From: Oscillospiraceae bacterium
GTDB lineage: Bacteria; Bacillota; Clostridia; Oscillospirales; Ruminococcaceae
NCBI GenBank assembly: GCA_017473015.1
Contig: JAFUNP010000019.1
Span: 1-37,655 of the forward strand
Reading direction: 5' to 3'
Length of the DNA: 37,655 nucleotides
Shown here: one piece after another, positions 9,137-16,622 of the stretch
Numbering within the stretch: position 1 is the first letter of the stretch
Layout of the letters: the number at the start of each line of letters is the position of its first letter
Position numbers and translations under genes: made by a program
Notes under the pieces: model-generated
What the model saw: the letters and a program-made list of their open reading frames with translations, nothing else
What the model was told of the DNA's origin: nothing
Databases searched by the model: none

Positions 9137-10317
9137 TATCCGAACAGATGGAATTTTTCCACCGCTTTTCTTACAAAGCGGTATGCCGGTATTTCCATTT
9201 CTTTTTCCAGAATTTTCAGTTCTTTGCGTATTTCAATTGCCTGTGGACAGTGCTTTTCACATTTGCCGCAGTTTATACAGTTGGATGCCGCCGAAGATTT
9301 TTGTCTCAGGGCGGTGTTCATGGCGTATTCCACCAGCCCCCAGAATCTGCTTTCGGTGTAGCAGCGGTTATATGCCGCAAAGCATCCCGGTATATCCACA
9401 CCGGCAGGGCAGGGCACGCAGTAACCGCAGCCTGTACAGCCCACTTTCATTTTCCGGTTTATGGCAGTCACCACCTGCTGCAGCATCTGCTGGTCTGCAT
9501 CGGTCAGCTGGCCCGGCTGTGCTGTGGATGCAGTGTTTATATTGTCCTGCACCATTTCCATGCTGTTCATACCGCTCAGCACACAGGTCACCCGGGGTTG
9601 GTCATACAGCCAGCGGAATGCCCACTGTGCCGGGGTGTACTGTACCGGATGGGATGCAAATATTCGCTTTGCTTCTTCCGGCAGTTTGTTTACCAGCTTT
9701 CCGCCGCGCAGAGGCTCCATTATAAACACCGGTATGCCTTTGCTGTATGCATATTCCAGACCTCTGCGGCCGGCCTGGGTGTTTTCGTCCATGTAATTGT
9801 ACTGTATCAGACAGAAATCCCAGTCGTACCGGTCAATCAGCTGGCAGAACATATCGCTGTTGCCATGGTATGAAAAGCCTATCTGTCTTATTTCCCCGGA
9901 ATGTTTTTTCTCCTGTATCCAGTCTTCTATGCCCATGGCTGTCAGCTTTTCCCACGCCGCCACATCACCCAGCATGTGCATCAGATAATAGTCGATGTAA
10001 TCGGTGCGCAAGCGTTTCAGCTCCTCATTGAACAGCTTTTCTGCGCCGTCACGGCTTTTTATAAGATAATGGGGCAGTTTTGTGGCTATATTTATCTCTT
10101 TTCGTATGCCATTCTTTTCAAAAATTTCACCTATAGCACTTTCGCTTCCGGGATATATGTAAGCGGTGTCAAAATAGTTTACCCCTGCTTTGTATGCCGC
10201 CATAATCTGCTTTTCCGCTTCGGCTTTGTTTATAATTCCGGCGGTCCGGGGCAGGCGCATACAGCCAAAGCCCAGCAGGGAAATATTATTTCCGTATTTA
10301 TCCTGTCTGTAATTCAT
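9136..10317 (-). CDS. Aldo/keto reductase with C-terminal 2[4Fe-4S] ferredoxin domain, 393 aa
   Basis: N-terminal 290 residues are an AKR TIM barrel: LGFGCMRLPR, FDTAYIYPGSE (Asp and Tyr of the catalytic tetrad), ATKLPHYL (Lys) and YYLMHML (His). The C-terminus has CTGCGYCVPC-P and CINCGKCEKHC-P, the cluster motifs of the ferredoxin-fused AKR family common in anaerobes. Expected: an NAD(P)H- and ferredoxin-linked oxidoreductase; substrate unknown. Start at 10317 follows AGAGGTAG; the longer reading (75 bases upstream) lacks a ribosome site. Monocistronic. Confidence 0.9.
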   Translation of the reverse strand: MNYRQDKYGNNISLLGFGCMRLPRTAGIINKAEAEKQIMAAYKAGVNYFDTAYIYPGSESAIGEIFEKNGIRKEINIATKLPHYLIKSRDGAEKLFNEELKRLRTDYIDYYLMHMLGDVAAWEKLTAMGIEDWIQEKKHSGEIRQIGFSYHGNSDMFCQLIDRYDWDFCLIQYNYMDENTQAGRRGLEYAYSKGIPVFIMEPLRGGKLVNKLPEEAKRIFASHPVQYTPAQWAFRWLYDQPRVTCVLSGMNSMEMVQDNINTASTAQPGQLTDADQQMLQQVVTAINRKMKVGCTGCGYCVPCPAGVDIPGCFAAYNRCYTESRFWGLVEYAMNTALRQKSSAASNCINCGKCEKHCPQAIEIRKELKILEKEMEIPAYRFVRKAVEKFHLFG

Positions 10318-10515
10318 ATATCTACCTCTGTCTGATGATTGTATTTCATTATATACCACCTGTTGCCACAGGGCAATATGGTTGTTTGGCACTTTATGGG
10401 AATTTGTATTTTATATGGCCCGAAGTGCTGAATAGTACAGGAAACCCATCCTCTACGCGGAATGGCTAAAATGGTTCTTTACAGCAACGAAAACACAGCC
10501 AATATTATTTGCTCA

Positions 10516-10543
10516 AACAAAAACCCACCGGAGTCCGGTGGGT
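10516..10543 (-). terminator. Terminator of the SsuABC/TauABC-type operon
   Basis: Stem ACCCACCGG / CCGGTGGGT with a 3-nt loop, followed leftward by TTTTTGTTTG. Between 10318 and 10515 I see no gene. Confidence 0.85.
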
Positions 10544-10556
10544 CATTACAATGTTT

Positions 10557-11129
10557 TTAAATATAAACCACATCTGCGCCCAGCAGCCGGGCGTCTTCTT
10601 CATCATGGGTGATTACCAGCAGCATTCTGCCGTCCAGATTGTCTTTCACCCGGTTTATTACCTGTGCTCTTGTGGCATCGTCCAGTCCTTTGAAAGGTTC
10701 GTCCATCAGAACTATATCAGACCGGTTTACCATTGCGCGCATTATGGCTACACGGCGTTTCTGTCCACCGGACAGCTCTGTTACAGGGCGGCGGATTTCG
10801 TCTTCCTCCAGTCCCACAGACAGCAGCAGCTCTGTCAGTCTGTCTTTGTCCGGATTGTCCTGCACAATGGCCAGGTTCATCAGTGCAGACAGCTCTTCAC
10901 ACAGTCTGTCCTCCTGGAATACAGCGGAAAATTTTTGGCCCTCTGTGCCGGTTATTTCTCCGCTGTCAGCCTTTATCAGCCCCATAATAATGGAAAACAG
11001 GGTAGTTTTGCCCCGGCCGGAAGCGCCCATAAAGCACACAGTCTTTTCGTCTGTGATATTCAGACTGAAATTTTCCAGCACAGGTGTGCCGTCATAGCTT
11101 TTGTAAAGGTTTTTTATCTCTATTCTCAT
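10557..11129 (-). CDS. ABC transporter ATPase, nitrate/sulfonate/taurine type, 190 aa
   Basis: Energises the permease encoded just upstream. Walker A GASGRGKTT, Q-loop region, signature LSGGQKRR, Walker B IVLMDEP and switch His in VITHDEED are all present. It ends a few residues after the switch, so it is shorter than the usual 250-residue SsuB/TauB ATPases and lacks the C-terminal extension. Start at 11129 follows GGGGGA. Last gene of a three-gene operon (binding protein, permease, ATPase). Confidence 0.9.
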   Translation of the reverse strand: MRIEIKNLYKSYDGTPVLENFSLNITDEKTVCFMGASGRGKTTLFSIIMGLIKADSGEITGTEGQKFSAVFQEDRLCEELSALMNLAIVQDNPDKDRLTELLLSVGLEEDEIRRPVTELSGGQKRRVAIMRAMVNRSDIVLMDEPFKGLDDATRAQVINRVKDNLDGRMLLVITHDEEDARLLGADVVYI

Positions 11130-11140
11130 AATATTCCCCC

Positions 11141-11899
11141 TTACAGAAAGCCTTTTGTTATTTTGTCGTTTATTTTTGACAGCAGCCACAGAAAGCCTTT
11201 TTCCACCACAAAGCTGATTAAAACTATTACCACAGTCCAGGCAAACATCTGGGCTGTTTCCATATACAGCTTGGTTTCGTACAGCCGGTTACCCAGTGAG
11301 CCGGACGGCATACCGATTACCTCGGCTGCGATGCCGCTTTTCCAGCACAACCCCAATGAGGTGGTACATGCGGCTATAAAGTAAGGCAATACCTGAGGCA
11401 GATATATGTACAGAATCTGCTTTTTCGCGGACAGTCGGAAAACCTTCGCCATTTCCAGCAGATTTTTATCTACCCGCAGCAGTCCCTGCAGCATGTTGTT
11501 GTATACCACAGGCAGCACCATCAGGAATGAAATACAGATGGACAGGTTGCCCCCACGCACCCACAGCAGTAAAAGAATGATAAAGGAGGCCACCGGCACA
11601 GCCTTTATCACACTGAACAGGGGGGACAGCAGGTCTTTCACCGGTGTGAATGCAGCAGACAGCACCGCCAGTACCACGCCCCGTAACACAGCCAGAGTAA
11701 AGCCCAGCATTATGCGTGTCAGCGAAAAAGCTATAGTATGCCAGAACGCCGGCTGGCCCATAAGGTCAGTCAGCGCACGGAAAGTGGCGGCAGGGGAGGC
11801 CAGCAGCACTTCTTTGCCGATTTTCATCGCCATCAGCTGCCACAGGGCCACCCAGAATATTACGCCATATAATTTTTTGATTTTTTCTTTAACCCACAT
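11141..11899 (-). CDS. ABC transporter permease, nitrate/sulfonate/taurine type, 252 aa
   Basis: Inner-membrane permease with about six hydrophobic segments. The cytoplasmic coupling segment EMAKVFRLSAKKQILYIYLPQV fits the BPD_transp_1 family (EAA motif). The GTP/ATP partner is the next gene. The ATG at 11899 lies within the end of the binding-protein gene (11-base overlap), so translation is coupled. An ATG 27 bases upstream is possible but would extend the overlap. Substrate undetermined. Confidence 0.9.
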   Translation of the reverse strand: MWVKEKIKKLYGVIFWVALWQLMAMKIGKEVLLASPAATFRALTDLMGQPAFWHTIAFSLTRIMLGFTLAVLRGVVLAVLSAAFTPVKDLLSPLFSVIKAVPVASFIILLLLWVRGGNLSICISFLMVLPVVYNNMLQGLLRVDKNLLEMAKVFRLSAKKQILYIYLPQVLPYFIAACTTSLGLCWKSGIAAEVIGMPSGSLGNRLYETKLYMETAQMFAWTVVIVLISFVVEKGFLWLLSKINDKITKGFL

Positions 11900-12896
11900 A
11901 GTAGAAACCGTCGTCAGGCATTGCACCGCCTACGGCAGCAGGGTTGGCATCGAAGAGTACCTGGCAGTAGTTTTCTACCAGAGATTTCATTTCTTCGCCT
12001 GTCACACATGTGATATTGCACTGTGGGATAGCTTTTTTGGCCAGAGGTTCTTTTGCTACAATACCGTATTCAGCAACCCATGCAGCTGCTTCTTCCACAT
12101 TTGCTGTCACATATTCAGCAGATGCCTGATAGTCTTTCAGGAATACATCAAAAGCGTCTTTGTTTGCTTCGATAACTTCTTTTCTTGCTACCATAACGCC
12201 TGTAATCATTTTCTGGTCAGATACTTTGGACCATTCTTCTGTCATATCCAGACAAACTTTTACATTTTCGTTCTGTGCCATAACAGCTGTTACATATGGC
12301 TGTGGCAGCATTGCGATTACTTCGCCTTCTGCGCTGGCCAGCAGTGCGCCAACTTCTGTAGCTTCGCTCTTGAATTCGATAGTTACGTCGTTGTCAGGGT
12401 CAATACCGTTCTGCTGCAGGATGAAGCGCAGGGAGTATTCAGGTGTTGTACCTTTACCTGTTGTGTAAATTGTTTTGCCTTTCAGGTCGGCTACAGACTG
12501 TACGCTGTCACCTGTCTGTACCATGTACAGAACACCCAGTGTGTTAACAGCTACTACCTGTACAGCGCCTTCTGTTTTGGCGTACAGTGTGGCAGCTACG
12601 TTTGCAGGTACAGCTGCCATATCCAGCTGACCCTGAATCAGCAGAGGGTTGATTTCCTGTGCTGTGCCGTACATTGTCACATTGTAGATGTTGCCTTCAT
12701 AAGCTTCGTCAGCGTTGTTTGCTTCAGCGTCTTTCATCAGCTTTGTCATACCCATTGTTGTAGGGCCTTTCATACCGGCGATTGCATATGTAGCTGCTGT
12801 CACTTCAGGAGTCTGTTCTGCTTCAGTGCCACCGCATGCTGTGAACACAGACAGGCACATAACCATTGCCAGTGCAAGACTTAAAATCTTTTTCAT
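11889..12896 (-). CDS. ABC transporter substrate-binding lipoprotein, SsuA/NMT1-like, 335 aa
   Basis: Lipoprotein signal peptide MKKILSLALAMVMCLSVFTAC with lipobox Cys21, then a type II periplasmic-binding fold with the family pattern of NMT1/SsuA-like proteins (GQLDMAAVPANVAATLY; ADLKGKTIYTTGKGTTPEYSL). The ligand is not readable: SsuA/TauA/ThiY relatives bind sulfonates, nitrate or pyrimidine precursors. First gene of the operon and preceded by a Crp/Fnr-like activator site in ideal position, so expression probably answers to redox state, nitrogen oxides or a related signal. Confidence 0.9.
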   Translation of the reverse strand: MKKILSLALAMVMCLSVFTACGGTEAEQTPEVTAATYAIAGMKGPTTMGMTKLMKDAEANNADEAYEGNIYNVTMYGTAQEINPLLIQGQLDMAAVPANVAATLYAKTEGAVQVVAVNTLGVLYMVQTGDSVQSVADLKGKTIYTTGKGTTPEYSLRFILQQNGIDPDNDVTIEFKSEATEVGALLASAEGEVIAMLPQPYVTAVMAQNENVKVCLDMTEEWSKVSDQKMITGVMVARKEVIEANKDAFDVFLKDYQASAEYVTANVEEAAAWVAEYGIVAKEPLAKKAIPQCNITCVTGEEMKSLVENYCQVLFDANPAAVGGAMPDDGFYYVG

Positions 12897-12947
12897 AATA
12901 GTATATCCTTTCTCTATCGCCCCTCAGGGCGTTGTTTGTGCTATTAC

Positions 12948-12990
12948 ATTGTAACACAGCACACATATATAATCTGTTGCTATAGCAACA
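12948..12990 (-). promoter_or_regulatory. Crp/Fnr-type operator at -41.5 and -10 of the transporter operon
   Basis: A perfect 16-base palindrome TGTTGCTATAGCAACA at 12975-12990. Reading leftward, the -10 is TACAAT at 12953-12948, which puts the start of transcription near 12941 and the palindrome centre exactly 41.5 bases upstream, the class II activator position. No good -35 is present, as expected for an activator-dependent promoter. Palindrome form (GTTGC-N4-GCAAC) fits Crp/Fnr-family proteins; the regulator is not in the window. Confidence 0.72.
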
Positions 12991-13053
12991 TTTTTCGCGA
13001 ACATTGTTAATTTTTAGTCAAATTAAAACTGCCCAACTACCCAAACCTCCGTA

Positions 13054-13082
13054 TTGATTTAAAATAATTAAAATGATATACT
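13054..13082 (+). promoter_or_regulatory. Promoter of tRNA-Ser
   Basis: TTGATT (13054-13059), 17-nt spacer, TATACT (13077-13082), fifteen bases before the tRNA. Confidence 0.7.
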
Positions 13083-13096
13083 TATATAGTAAACAT

Positions 13097-13188
13097 GGAG
13101 GCGTACTCAAGTGGCTTAAGAGTCCGGATTCGAAATCCGGTAGGGTAGGTTTCCTATCGCAAGAGTTCAAATCTCTTCGCCTCCGCCA
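13097..13188 (+). tRNA. tRNA-Ser(CGA)
   Basis: Acceptor arms GGAGGCG / CGCCTCC, discriminator G, encoded CCA (13186-13188). Anticodon stem CCGGA / TCCGG with loop TTCGAAA gives anticodon CGA (13131-13133), reading UCG. The long variable arm is typical of class II tRNA-Ser, and the T loop is GTTCAAATC. Confidence 0.97.
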
Positions 13189-13189
13189 G

Positions 13190-13218
13190 AAAACCCTGCA
13201 CCGCCGCAGGGTTTTCCT
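13190..13218 (+). terminator. Terminator of tRNA-Ser
   Basis: Stem AAAACCCTGC / GCAGGGTTTT (13190-13199, 13206-13215), T-rich tail, two bases after the CCA. Confidence 0.85.
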
Positions 13219-13279
13219 TTTGTATGGATAATTTCCTGTGTATATGCTATAATCAGATTAATAAAACCGGGAGGACATT

Positions 13280-13879
13280 ATGAGAAAAAGCAGAGGAGTA
13301 AACAGAAAAAGACTGATACCGCTGGCGGCCATGGTTGCTGTGCTGGCTGTGCTGGCTTTTGTCCAGGGCAGTCTGGGGTTCAGGACAGCCTATGTAATAA
13401 AAACTGTATCAGATGCTGATATGGTGCTGATGGAGGGCACTCCCGTTGTGATAAGAGACGAAACTCCGCGAAAAAACGCTTTTGAAAAATATTCCACAGG
13501 GGATAAAATTCTCCTGGTAACTGATGCTGTTGCGGAAAGCTGGCCCGGCCGTGCTGCTATGCATTGGTGTGTAAAGCTGGATGGTGGCGATTACACCGCT
13601 ATTCCACAGGATATCCGCACCGCACTGAAAGAGTTGGGCTACACCATTGTGGGCGAAATCCTGCTGAATGATGAAAAAGCCGCACCTATACTGGCAGAAT
13701 ACCGGCCGGAGATTGAGTTTATCGAAAAACGGTGTGGTAAAGAAATAGCGATAATTGATGACATCACCATGGATATAATCAAAACCCAAGCCGCCATGCA
13801 GCTGGATAACAAAGATTACCGCTTCGGAGAAATGATGACTGCCTTTGCCGAAAGCATCAGCGGAGGAGAAGCTGTATAA
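13280..13879 (+). CDS. Membrane-anchored protein of unknown function, 199 aa
   Basis: A basic N-terminus followed by one hydrophobic segment (about residues 12-30, LIPLAAMVAVLAVLAFVQG) suggests an uncleaved signal anchor, with the remaining 165 residues outside the membrane. The exposed part is charged and has no motif I recognise; a small SH3-like beta region around residues 65-100 is conceivable. Start follows GGGAGGA; a TATAAT (13248-13253) with weak -35 lies upstream. Transcribed alone. Confidence 0.7.
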   Translation: MRKSRGVNRKRLIPLAAMVAVLAVLAFVQGSLGFRTAYVIKTVSDADMVLMEGTPVVIRDETPRKNAFEKYSTGDKILLVTDAVAESWPGRAAMHWCVKLDGGDYTAIPQDIRTALKELGYTIVGEILLNDEKAAPILAEYRPEIEFIEKRCGKEIAIIDDITMDIIKTQAAMQLDNKDYRFGEMMTAFAESISGGEAV

Positions 13880-14016
13880 ACATACAGAAATAATCAGAAC
13901 ACGGCACTGAGCTTTCCTGCAGCAACTTTCTGTCAGATAAAAACTGCAGCGTTTCACAACGGTATTATATGCCGGCAGATATTATGCAACAGCGGCCGTA
14001 CCGGAAGATACGAGAT

Positions 14017-14050
14017 AAATACAGACCTGTGCCAACAGGTCTGTATTTTT
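14017..14050 (+). terminator. Terminator of the membrane-anchored protein gene
   Basis: Fourteen-base stem (14017-14030 with 14035-14048), 4-nt loop, T run. Between 13880 and 14016 I see no gene. Confidence 0.88.
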
Positions 14051-14197
14051 GTTATCGTTGGGGATGCCACATCTGTAAATAAGTACAAAGATGTGGTTAT
14101 CAATACTATTTGTCGTGATTTTTTAAGCGATATGCAAAATTTGTGAGAGAAAACACAGCCAATTATTGTTTTATTTAATAAAAAATTTACAAAAGTA

Positions 14198-14226
14198 TAT
14201 ACATAATTGATTTTTTGAGTTATAAT
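14198..14226 (+). promoter_or_regulatory. Promoter of the Asp23-DAK2 operon
   Basis: TATACA (14198-14203), 17-nt spacer, TATAAT (14221-14226); about 100-base untranslated leader before the ribosome site AAAAGGAG. Confidence 0.55.
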
Positions 14227-14328
14227 ATAAAAGATTATTATGGGTTTGTACGCCCTTGATTTAATTAAAAAAGTAAAATAAATAGCAAATTCTACAGCAT
14301 TAAGTTTGCAGAAAAGGAGCTTTTTGTT

Positions 14329-14682
14329 ATGATTAAAATTTATAATCCAATGGGCCAGGTGAGCCTTACAAACGATTATTTCGCCAGCCTGGTAGGCAAT
14401 GCCATCACAAGCTGCTACGGCGTTGCAGGCATGAGCACTTCCGGTGCAAAAGACAGTCTGAAAACTATGATTTTCGGCAAGGACATCCCGGACAGAGGCG
14501 TGGTTGTAAACGTAGAGGATGAACAGCTGGTTATCGATTTGCACATCAAGGTTACTTATGGTGTAAACATTGCCACAATCGTGGACAACATCAAAGAAAG
14601 AGTTGCCTATGCCGTGGAAAATGCTACAAATCTTAAAGTAAAAAGAATCAATGTTTCAGTAGACGATATTATTACAGAATAA
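14329..14682 (+). CDS. Asp23/Gls24 (DUF322) family protein, 117 aa
   Basis: Small alkaline-shock/envelope-stress family protein. Family signature: an opening strand GQVSLTNDYFASLVGNAITSCYGV, a glycine-rich middle, V-D-L-H-I-K-V-T-Y-G-V-N-I, and a helix IKERVAYAVE followed by V-K-R-I-N-V-S-V-D. In Firmicutes a member of this family very commonly precedes the DAK2-domain gene, as here. Precise role is unknown; some members anchor at the membrane via partner proteins. Cotranscribed with the next gene, spacing 22 bases. Confidence 0.9.
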   Translation: MIKIYNPMGQVSLTNDYFASLVGNAITSCYGVAGMSTSGAKDSLKTMIFGKDIPDRGVVVNVEDEQLVIDLHIKVTYGVNIATIVDNIKERVAYAVENATNLKVKRINVSVDDIITE

Positions 14683-14704
14683 TTCATATTTTTTGAGGTG
14701 ACAA

Positions 14705-16375
14705 ATGATTACTGGTAAAATACTGCGTGATGCCATCATTTCCGGTGCCAACGCAATTATCAACAACAAAACAACAGTTGACGAACTGAATGTATTCCCT
14801 GTACCGGACGGTGACACAGGTACAAACATGTCCATGACTATCGGCGCTGCCAAAAAAGACCTGATGGCTATGGGCGATGACTGCACAGTAAGCCAGGTGG
14901 CTTCCACAGCTGCCAGCTGTATGCTGCGCGGCGCACGCGGCAACAGTGGTGTTATTTCTTCCCTGCTGTTCCGTGGTTTTTCCAAAGCACTGAAAGACAA
15001 AACAACTGCTGATGCTGCTGACCTGAAAGCAGCACTGAGAAAAGGTGTTGACTCCGCATACAAAGCAGTTATGAAACCTACAGAAGGTACAATCCTGACA
15101 GTAGCCCGTGAAGCTTGTGAAAAAGCAGAAAGCATGGACGAAACAGACATCGTTGCTCTGTGGACTGCAGTGGTTGAAGCTGCAAAAGTTTCTCTGGCAA
15201 ACACACCTGAGCTGCTGCCTGTACTGAAAAAAGCCGGCGTTGTTGACGCAGGCGGTCAGGGTATCATCTTCGTATTCGAAGGTATGCTGAAAGTATTCAA
15301 AGGCGAAGGCATGATTGAAGCAGCAGAAGAAAAGAAACCTGCTCCGGAAGCTTTTGAAGCAAAAGGCGTTTACTCCAAAGACCTGGAAAAAACAGCTGAA
15401 AACGGCTACAACACAGAATTCATCGTTCACAAAAACGAAAAAGCAAGCGCTGAAAAACTCCGCGCTCTGCTGGAAATGATTGGTACAAACGTAGCTGTTG
15501 TAGACGACGAAGGCCTTATCAAATGCTATGTTTACACAACAAACCCAGGCAAAGCTCTGACAGAAGCTGTGAAACATGGCAATATGACACATATCAAAAT
15601 CAAAAATGTGAACCAGGCTCTGGCAGACTTGGTTGCAAAAGGTGAAAGCCTTGCAAAACAGGCCAGCGAAGCAAACAGCGACGAACAGTTCAAATATGTG
15701 GCTGTTGACGAAGATGTAAAATTCGGCTTTGTTGCAGTAGCAGCAGGCGAAGGTCTGGAAAATATGTTCCGTGACCTGGGTGTTGACGCTGTGGTTACAG
15801 GCGGTCAGACAATGAACCCATCCACAGAAGACATCCTGCGTGCAGCACAGTCTGTACCTGCAAAAACAGTTTTCGTTCTGCCAAACAACAAAAATATTAT
15901 CATGGCTGCAGAACAGGCTGCAAAACTGGCTGACAGAGAGCTGATTGTTCTGCCTACAAGAACAGTACCACAGGGTATGACAGCTATGCTGAACTTTGAC
16001 CCTGAAGCATCTGCAAACGACAATGCTGTTACAATGGGCATGGCTGCAGAAGGCGTTCAGACAGGTTCCATCACATTCGCCGCCAGAAATTCCGACTTTG
16101 AAGGTCACAAAATCAAACGCGGCGACATTCTGGCTATGGAAAACGGCAAGCTGGCATTTGTAGAAAAAAATGTGGAAAAAGCTGCAGTTAAACTGACAAA
16201 ACAGATGATGAACCGTGATTCTTCTTTCATCACAATCATCTACGGCGAAGGCATCTCCGGTGAAGAAGCTGAAGCAGTAGCAGAAGAAGTAAGAAAACGC
16301 GCACCAAAAACAGCAGAGGTTACCACACTGGAAGGCAACCAGCCTGTTTACTACTATCTGATTTCTGTTGAATAA
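14705..16375 (+). CDS. DAK2-domain protein, FakA/YloV-type fatty-acid kinase subunit, 556 aa
   Basis: N-terminal DAK2 (DhaL-like) ATP-binding kinase domain, residues 1 to about 200, with the hallmark FPVPDGDTGTNMSMT (the Asp residues hold magnesium-ATP) and GARGNSGVI. The middle and C-terminal domains follow the YloV/FakA pattern. FakA with a fatty-acid carrier FakB phosphorylates exogenous fatty acids for phospholipid synthesis; no FakB (DegV) gene is in the window. Translation starts after GAGGTG. Strong Ala/Lys/Glu/Thr codon uniformity suggests high expression. Full length for the family. Confidence 0.92.
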   Translation: MITGKILRDAIISGANAIINNKTTVDELNVFPVPDGDTGTNMSMTIGAAKKDLMAMGDDCTVSQVASTAASCMLRGARGNSGVISSLLFRGFSKALKDKTTADAADLKAALRKGVDSAYKAVMKPTEGTILTVAREACEKAESMDETDIVALWTAVVEAAKVSLANTPELLPVLKKAGVVDAGGQGIIFVFEGMLKVFKGEGMIEAAEEKKPAPEAFEAKGVYSKDLEKTAENGYNTEFIVHKNEKASAEKLRALLEMIGTNVAVVDDEGLIKCYVYTTNPGKALTEAVKHGNMTHIKIKNVNQALADLVAKGESLAKQASEANSDEQFKYVAVDEDVKFGFVAVAAGEGLENMFRDLGVDAVVTGGQTMNPSTEDILRAAQSVPAKTVFVLPNNKNIIMAAEQAAKLADRELIVLPTRTVPQGMTAMLNFDPEASANDNAVTMGMAAEGVQTGSITFAARNSDFEGHKIKRGDILAMENGKLAFVEKNVEKAAVKLTKQMMNRDSSFITIIYGEGISGEEAEAVAEEVRKRAPKTAEVTTLEGNQPVYYYLISVE

Positions 16376-16389
16376 TCAATATGAATAAT

Positions 16390-16422
16390 AAAAGACAAGG
16401 TGAAATCACCTTGTCTTTTTTG
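16390..16422. terminator. Bidirectional terminator between DAK2 gene and feo operon
   Basis: Thirteen-base stem AAAAGACAAGGTG / CACCTTGTCTTTT with a 4-nt loop and T run to the right; A-rich left side also fits leftward termination of the feo operon. Confidence 0.88.
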
Positions 16423-16431
16423 TTTCTGTAT

Positions 16432-16581
16432 TTACTGCTGATTTGCGTTGCAGTGAGCGCCGCAGCTGCCACAGTTGTGTGAACAGCCGGCACAGCCGCC
16501 TTTTTTGTGGTCGCGGTACAGGCTGCGTACAGCCAGTGCCACCACTATACCCAGCACAGCCAGTACTATAAAGTCTCCCAT
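16432..16581 (-). CDS. FeoB-associated Cys-rich membrane protein, 49 aa
   Basis: A single membrane segment (GDFIVLAVLGIVVALAVRSLY) followed by a basic linker and a cysteine-rich tail: C-A-G-C-S-H-N-C-G-S-C-G-A-H-C. Small proteins of this form are found directly after feoB in many Clostridia. They probably sit at the cytoplasmic exit and bind or hand over ferrous iron; this role is inferred from position and cysteines. Start at 16581 follows GGAGG, 41 bases beyond the feoB stop. Too short for many gene callers. Confidence 0.85.
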   Translation of the reverse strand: MGDFIVLAVLGIVVALAVRSLYRDHKKGGCAGCSHNCGSCGAHCNANQQ

Positions 16582-16622
16582 AAAGGACCTCCGTTTATTT
16601 AATTTTATTATTTCTTTCTGCT

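Noticed and set aside
11406-12884. 492-codon plus-strand open frame
   Set aside because: It is the antisense of the lipoprotein and permease genes, very rich in Cys, His and Phe, and has no ribosome site.
14684-16108. 474-codon minus-strand open frame
   Set aside because: Antisense of the DAK2 gene, with a composition (Cys, Phe, His) no real protein here shows.
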